Below, piece after piece: positions 57,376 through 64,000 of a stretch of DNA of 64,000 bases. The stretch is from Flammula alnicola (taxonomy: Eukaryota > Basidiomycota > Agaricomycetes > Agaricales > Strophariaceae). A model generated the notes under the pieces. That model was given only the letters and a program-made list of their open reading frames with translations. It searched no databases and was not told the origin of the DNA. A program made the position numbers and the translations under genes. Within the stretch, counting starts at the first letter, position 1. Every line of letters begins with the position of its first letter. The stretch is taken from contig JADNRV010000133.1 in assembly GCA_015499995.1 (NCBI GenBank), positions 62,001-126,000 of the forward strand. The letters run 5' to 3'.

Positions 57376-58152
57376 CGAAGGTCAACGCAACAAGGTGGGG
57401 TGGATGGACGATGCTCAGACGGTTGAAATAAGATACGAGTCCTCAGAAGCTTTATAACAAAGCTTATCGGAAGACTACCCAGATACGATGCGATGTTGCG
57501 CACTTTGCGAGGAATATGGCGCAAGACATTGACGCCTCAGCATCGTCGACAAATATAGTTCGACGGTTGTGGCTTGAGTTCGTTTTCAATGTTTTGATCA
57601 AAAATCCCACGACTGCCAACTTCATAGCAGCTATGGCCCCAGAAAGTACTTCGCGGCATTCGAAATGTGCTCACCCCATCAATTATGGCACAATCCTGGA
57701 TAGCTTTCCGGATTTCGACTGCAGCAAGAAAGTCTTGATATGACACAATAACAGACAATGCGCTAGACGACATGACCGAGCGAATGTACCAATGCCATCG
57801 GCAGAACAGTCGGCATCGGGCGTGAAAAGACAAGAGATTGATAGACAAGTCTATGGAAATATGTACAAGTCGCGTTGAAGGAATCCATACATGTACCGGG
57901 TTTGAAACCATAAAAAGTACAGAGATCAAGGGATACGGATGAAAATGCGCACAACCAAGGTGAAAAGTAGTCAGTGTGACTGTACACTTTACAAAGGAAC
58001 GAGTCAGGAAAGAAGAGGCGATAGCGCCAATATGTATATCAGATGGGAAGGCACAGTACACAGGAGGCGTTCGCCGACTTCGACCCCCCCCCCCCCCCCC
58101 CCCGCGACGTCCAAAGAGGGACAGACATATTCACAATCGATCAGCAACTACG
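57376..58152. other. Spacer with 20-base C run
   Basis: It holds the promoter of the monooxygenase gene on its left and the 3' flank of ATG4 on its right. No gene is seen. It ends with a C run 50 bases after the ATG4 stop. Confidence 0.4.
58084..58103. repeat. Poly-C tract of 20 bases
   Basis: Twenty consecutive C on the plus strand, that is a G tract in the ATG4 transcript about 50 bases after its stop codon. Its true length is doubtful because such runs are hard to read and to assemble. Confidence 0.9.
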
Positions 58153-61100
58153 TCAATCATCAGTCAGAATGCCTTTCACACCACCGCTCTGGGTCCTCCC
58201 TCCATCTCTTGCACGAGCAGTGTGCATGCGCTTCCCACCCGGTCCTTTAGTCGAAGAATTTCGCGTCCGTTCAGGGGGGGATGACGATGGGTCATCAGCA
58301 GGAGTAACTGGGAAAGGATAGTGCTCTTGCTGTTGGGGCTGAGCAGGAAGCCTGACGGAAGGAACCGGAACCGGGATCTGCTTCTTGCTCTTCTTCGACT
58401 TCCCAGTGCCGTTACCAGCGTGTTTTGATGAAGATGACGACGATTTACTCTTGGCCAAAGGCGGCACGTTGGAAGAGGAAGGAGGTGACGGCGAGGAATC
58501 CTTCGCTGGAACATGTAGGGGTTGTTGGAATTGAGGAGGTCCGGTGGGTGTAGGCACAGAAGGGTCGACCCAGTCGTCCTCGATATCATCGTCACCGAAT
58601 CCCTCGCTATCCTCTGGATTGAAATCGAGCTCTTTGTCTTCATCGTCGTCGCTGCCGCCTTTGGCACGCAAGGGCTCCACGATATCGAATCTTGAGTTCG
58701 GCCCAGGTGTTACGGGATCAACAGAATCCTCCTCAGTATCGATCTCCTCGCTCTTGCTTCGGTCGTGCCTCTGGCGGTTGCTAGTAGCACTAGCACTCGA
58801 AGGCGACGCAGAGCGAGACCTTGTGTCGAAGAACTGGTCTCCATCACCGTCTCCTTCGACTTCTACGCCCTCTTCGTCCAAGTCCATATCATCCGGCTCT
58901 GAAATTGACTCGAGGCCCATATTGTCGTCCGAGTCGGAAGGCCACGTCGGCTGTTCCTCTTGAATAGAAAATATCGTCTTAGGAAGCTGTAACACAACAC
59001 TTAGCTTAGATGAATAAAAATTTCGGAAATCTGAATTGCTTACGTCGCTGACCCTCTTCCTAAAGTCCCACCAGTCCGCCTCATCCCGACACAAGAATCC
59101 AATGAGCATACTGGGGTCCAAGCCGCTCATGGGCATCTTGCGCACCCGCTCGCAGTGGAAAGTCTTGAGGTCCGCCGCACTATACGCTGTACAATAGTGC
59201 TGCTGCACCGGATCAAGTCCTCCGTTATTGCTGCCGCCGATATTGTCGCTACCTGCTCCAAACGTCATCAGCTCGCGATGGTCCATCTCAGACGAAGACA
59301 GGCCAGGAGATCCAGGCTGGCTGCCAGAAGCAGAACGCCACCGACCATGATGCTGTCTGTGCTGTCCATGCTGCTGATAGGAAGGTGGCGGTGATCGTGA
59401 ATCCGTGTAATTGGAGGATGAATCCGCTGAAGAGTTCGAGAACTGGTGTTGGAGCGGAGATGGAGATATAGGGGCATGGTAGGAGAAGTTGGAGGATCCT
59501 GTCTTGATAGATGAAGGCGATGTCGGCGCGCGATTGTTGAGGTTGTGTTGGGTATTAGGAGTTGAGGCTCTAGGTGGCTGTTGTCTGGATCGATGCACAT
59601 CCCGATCCGATTCAGGAGTAGGCTCGCGGTCGCGGTTATCGGAATCTTCGGATCCAGGAGGAGGATGGAGAGGAATCGCTGGTCGTGGATTGTGAGGGTC
59701 AAGATAGAAGAGATTGTCGGCTTGTGAACCGAGGAAATAATATGATGAACTAGGACGGCCGCCTGCAATGCCAACGGACTGAGGGAATGTATACAGAAGC
59801 TGAAAATTTCGTGTGACGTAAGCAACGAGGATTACGTCGTCCGGGTGTATACCACTTCACCTTGATGGTATCATAATAAATAGGATTGACTCCTTCGATT
59901 CCTAACCGAATTCCTAACAGGAGAAGGACGGGTCGATCACCCCATGTCGTTGTATGTCGACGACGAGGGGAACGACTTCCATCTCCATGCGAAGCTGCAT
60001 AAACCTGAGTCTGATATAAGGTGCTGTCTGTCGCAACAGATACAGCAAGACCACAATCAGGAAACGAATGGACAAGTGTTCTGATATGGCGAGAAATTTT
60101 AGATGAATGAGAGTAGCAATACAATAATACGGATAGAACGTACTTGATCGCGCCGGCAGCCACGCTAGGTCCAAACCACTGTCCCACGTCGGTTCCTAAT
60201 TCCTTCCCAGCCAAAGCCATGCGATGAACGCTAAACGGTGCCTCTGGAGCAGGCGTATCGAGGAACCATGTGAGTATCTGCACGTATGTGGCATAATCTG
60301 CAGTTTGAACTGGATAAGGAGGTCGTCGCCAATCTAATAATAAAGAAAGCAAAATGGCGTCAGGTCACAAGAAAAAAACTAGTAGTAGAAAGGGGCGTTA
60401 GCTACCTCGGCCAAGGTGCATCGTAATAAGGGCATTGGCAAGCAAGCTCTGCCCGGTTCGCAGCATGCAGCCCCATCCAGAATCACTCGACCACGTCTTC
60501 TCGCCACCCCAGTTCCATGGACGCGGTCGGACAGTGGTCGGACTGTTTGCAACCATGACGTCCAAGTTTTCTCCACAGAGATCAGCCAATCGCCCGTCTC
60601 GGATGGGCGTAGGGAAATGTGATCGATAAGTGAGCCAGATGCGCGATGTGAAGTCGATATAAAAAACTGGAGGCCAGTTGGCCGCAGGGTGTGGGTGTTT
60701 TGAGCTTGACTGTGATTGTGAAAGGGAGGCTTCGCTGTTGAAGGCCACGGAGGACGTGGAGGAGCGAAGTGAGGGCGGCGAGACAGAACCGTGGCGACCT
60801 CCTGTGGCGCTGGGAACAACGTCAGGAAGCGACGGAAGTGGAGGCTCATAGCCTGGATGCTGTACTCCTAAGAGCCAAATGGGATCTGTACACTTGTCAG
60901 GCGTCGCGTCGCTATCAAGTAGATATCGCATCGCTTTGCCGAGGTGGTCCTTCCCATGCTTGGCGACATTCAGAAGGGCAGAAGGGCCTTTGCCCTTAGG
61001 AGAAGATTGTTGCGCCAGTATGCTGGGTAACGAGAGGTCGGTCGAGGAGGTGCTAAATGTGTGCGAAAACCAACCGGAAAGTCGGGTGGGAAGATCGCCA

Positions 61101-61588
61101 ATGCGTGACGTAGACGAGGCAGACGAGTAGAGCGTAGGAATGTGGTGAGATTCTGGGGCAGAACTGGCCGGTCGTTCGGAGCGGGTACGGGGTCTGGGTA
61201 TAGTGACTGGCTCCACGATTACAGGGGGTTCATCCATCTCCATAGATGAGTTTCCATTGGTCAGAGAGGCAGCGTTATCGGGTAGTGGCGGGGTACTGGT
61301 GGACTTTCTGGCCTTTTCGTCCTTGTTTATTGAGAGAAATTTGCTTGTTTTCCTTGGTTTGGCGATTGTTACGGTCTGAGGATAGGATTCAGGAGAAGCG
61401 GAGGCAGAACTGCTGCTTGCGATGCTACTGGTGCTTGGACTACCGCCAGGACCAGGGTCGGTTACTGACTTTGATCTGTCGCGATTGCCTTGCTTCTGGA
61501 GAAATCTAGGCAGCTTCGATGGCGCATGACTCAGTGGTGGAGTAGACGGAGACGGAGACGGGGTGTGTCGTGAGTTCTTGTTGGACAT
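58153..61588 (-). CDS. ATG4: Autophagy cysteine protease Atg4 with long acidic tail
   Basis: Minus-strand gene starting [18 protein letters not shown] at 61588; the first exon runs to 60406. Atg4 cleaves the C-terminus of Atg8 to expose glycine and later removes Atg8 from lipid. The catalytic Cys is in [20 protein letters not shown], and the Asp and His are in [11 protein letters not shown]. Other family parts: [94 protein letters not shown]. About 270 residues of Ser/Pro-rich sequence precede the catalytic core and a long insert rich in Ser, Gln and His follows the DPH motif. The last exon adds an acidic then basic tail ([40 protein letters not shown]). At roughly a thousand residues it is far longer than yeast Atg4, as is known for basidiomycetes. 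Confidence 0.92.
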
Positions 61589-64000
61589 GAAGAAGATGGC
61601 TAGAACCGGTAAGATCAGTTGGCATCTTTGTTCCAAGCTGAATGAAATACGCACTCGTAAACGTAAAGTAGGTGAATTCGAGGCAACGGTGATCCAAGGA
61701 ACTTGCGATCAAACTCTAGTGCAATCGAATTACACAGAGAAAAATGGAAATACGCCTCAAGGAGAGAGCACTAGACAGACATAGCGATTAATAGCGTGAA
61801 CATCATTCACGGGAAATTTCAAATCAAAATCGACAAGTAGCAAAAGGTGCTGCCCCAGAGGGGTAACGACGACAACATCAACTGTCCCTGCGGCCTTTGG
61901 CACGTTTCCGATCAACCTTCATCGCACCTGGGCCATGATGGCACAGAAGACTCAAGAAGAGCGCCCAGCGCACGCTAGGAGCCACAAACGCCATCGAAAC
62001 CTGGCAAGAAAAGAGAAGAATGCGCCGTACTTACCTGTGGAGTTCGCGATACCTGCACCCTTGTTGCAGCCGATAACCCCAGGGTTGTCCAAACTCCAGC
62101 TTACGGCCAAACGAGTTTCTATGTGCGACTCGAACTACCATGGAAGACAACCGCAGTCAGTAAGATCCTTGGTTCGACTTGTGGAATGTTTCTCACCGTT
62201 CAACGACAAGGACCACCCAAACCGTCACTTTTTCGAGCCGAGCACACCCTAAATGGACCTCCAGGCTCTTCCGCCACGAAAAGGAGTACAGAAGAAGTAC
62301 AAGAAAGAGAATAAAGATATGGATGCACCGGAGATGGTTGTGAGACAGAGGCAAGAGATGCTTGGACGATGTCGGTGGCAGTCTCCACGCGATAGCCTTG
62401 TTTGGATGTTTGTCATCGTCAGGGTCCTTTTCTTCAACAAACCTCCTTTCTCACAATCCACATCGCTTTTTGCCAACTAATTCCTGTTACAACATCTCAG
62501 AGCATGGCGCGGACCGATACCAGAATTACTGGGTCAAATTTACTGCCTGAAATCTTGCCAACAACTTGTCGCAAAAATTTTGTATTCCTGTCGTCGCGCC
62601 AAAAACGCAATTTTGGAGGACTCGCCGGGGGCACAGTCGATACAGGTAAAGCAAAATCAAACGCAGTAACCCTTATTCTGCGTAGATTACTCATTTAACT
62701 TATTGTTTTCAGTACACGCTACTTTGTGGCACCAGTGCTACAGCGACGCGTCATTCTGAAACGTTTTCTCTGCGAGATCACTGGCCTGTTGAGGGTTTTT
62801 TTCATGCCTCTGAGCTGTTTTCTAAAACCTCTGCATTGCCAAACCTATGTTTTTTTCTAATCACGAAACCGCGGAATAACGGTGTCCGAACATTACGCAA
62901 GGCGCGACGTGAAGTCTATTCGTCTCGTCATTTATTGCGTGTCTCTAGGTATGTTAATGCACTCATACCTGAGACCTCTCTCACCCTGGTGCTTGTCGAC
63001 AATATTTAAGTCCGCAAATTCGGAGACCACAGCGAAGCCCTTGATTTGACAATATCACCGCAAAAGCGCGAAAAGAAGCGACAAGCCTTCACCTGTTAAC
63101 CTACGCACAGACCCCTCTCGCAAAGTCCCAGCGTTAGATCTCGATCCAGCGTAGCCGTGTAAGCATCCTACCTCGAGCGTGGCGCAGAGTAACCAGCTGA
63201 CCACCCAGAACTGTCTTATTTAGAGCGTACATAAACACAGGCCACGCACCTGGACTTAATACGCTGCCAAGGAAACCGCTTCCGACGTTGGGGCATGAGC
63301 CAGCTTCACCCACGTGAGCGAGAAGAAGATCGCTTGAAAGATGCCTGAAGCAAGCCCAGAAAGAGAAAGAGAAAAATCGGCCACTGACGCATTGCCGCCG
63401 GGAAAGTGTCGCGGATGAGTCACCTCGAGCACATACCGTCATTCCTAGGTGCCAAAATCCAAGAAGCAGAGGTGGCCTTGATGTCATTATTATCTTCGGC
63501 GTCTTGCTTACTCTCGTAATGCCCCTTCAGATGGAAGGCCTGGGGAGGTGGTTTCTTTTTTTTTGTTAAGTGTATCCGTTTCCCTGTATCAATTTGAAGA
63601 AGATGCTTATAGGCGTGGATTTCTGAATACATATGAAGTTCGTCCTCTCCAGTATTCAGAATTATAAGAATGAGCTTACGGGTAGCTGCGAAGTTCAAGA
63701 CCATCAATCGCGACTGGCGCATCGGCAGTAGGTAGCTCCGTCGCATTTCATATTCGGTGATAAGGCTTATCACTATCTCTTAGGTGCCGTTTTGATAGCA
63801 GATCGATGATTTAGTCTTTCAGCTAGCCATCGCTGTGAACGAGGGAATCTCGTGGCTCACAATACCGCCATGAACGCGAGAAGATGCAAATACTTCTCTG
63901 TGCAGTGACGGACTTCTTCGACCACGTCCCTAATCTGCTTGGCATTGCATCTCAACAACGCGATTATTGATATCTCTCTAAGTATAGTGCTGTTCTAGGT
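61589..64000. other. End region without a supported gene
   Basis: The first few hundred bases carry the ATG4 promoter. Beyond that, frames such as 61935-62252 (plus) and 63134-63487 (minus) are open but show no motif or clean exon structure. A gene may begin beyond the right edge. Confidence 0.4.

Noticed and set aside
59155..59825. Frames opposite or alongside the ATG4 exons
   Set aside because: They are shadows of the Ser/His-rich ATG4 insert in other frames.
63134..63773. Two overlapping minus-strand frames of 117 residues at the right end
   Set aside because: No motif, no convincing start context, and they overlap in different frames.

Overview
The window looks like a nuclear contig of a mushroom-forming basidiomycete (Agaricomycetes). 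Nearly every gene is broken by short introns of about 50-65 bases with GT..AG ends. The gene content also fits: a class I hydrophobin, NACHT NTPases of the agaric type, small secreted proteins, an ABCG half-transporter and ATG4. No rRNA, tRNA or CRISPR array was seen. Gene models were built by eye from the sequence, so exon edges are proposals.

Layout. 0-5 kb: an unassigned small gene on the minus strand, a phosphotransferase-fold (APH) gene, and the first copy of a ~450-base dispersed repeat. 5-10.4 kb: the second repeat copy, a decayed NACHT gene and an intact NACHT gene. 10.6-24.9 kb: a block of ordinary metabolic and cellular genes: a small catalase-like protein, an ABCG half-transporter, the SNARE VTI1, an isochorismatase-fold hydrolase, a secreted alpha/beta hydrolase with TAP-like C-terminus, and an Mpv17/PMP22 protein. 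26.7-29.1 kb: a polytopic membrane protein and a small secreted charged protein. 29.8-37.1 kb: two more NACHT genes in tandem. 38.6-42 kb: a hydrophobin facing the tyrosine-pathway gene TYR1. 42-52 kb: mostly debris (a reverse transcriptase fragment, a broken kinase-like gene, a broken kelch-type gene) around a small secreted six-cysteine protein and an intact mitochondrial DEAD-box helicase resembling MRH4. 53-61.6 kb: a TKL-like protein kinase, a flavin monooxygenase with an apparent signal peptide, and ATG4 with a very long acidic tail. The last 2.4 kb shows no gene I can support.

The most interesting system is the NACHT group: three complete-looking paralogues and one relic, all on the plus strand. 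They share a short N-terminal glycine/histidine motif on its own exon, a P-loop NACHT core, a C-terminal region without recognisable WD40, TPR or ankyrin repeats, and a last exon opening with a strictly spaced C-x6-H-x-H-x6-C-x2-C motif. Two of them and the relic also end in a short basic tryptophan-containing tail. NACHT proteins of fungi are often linked to non-self recognition and regulated cell death; that role here is inference.
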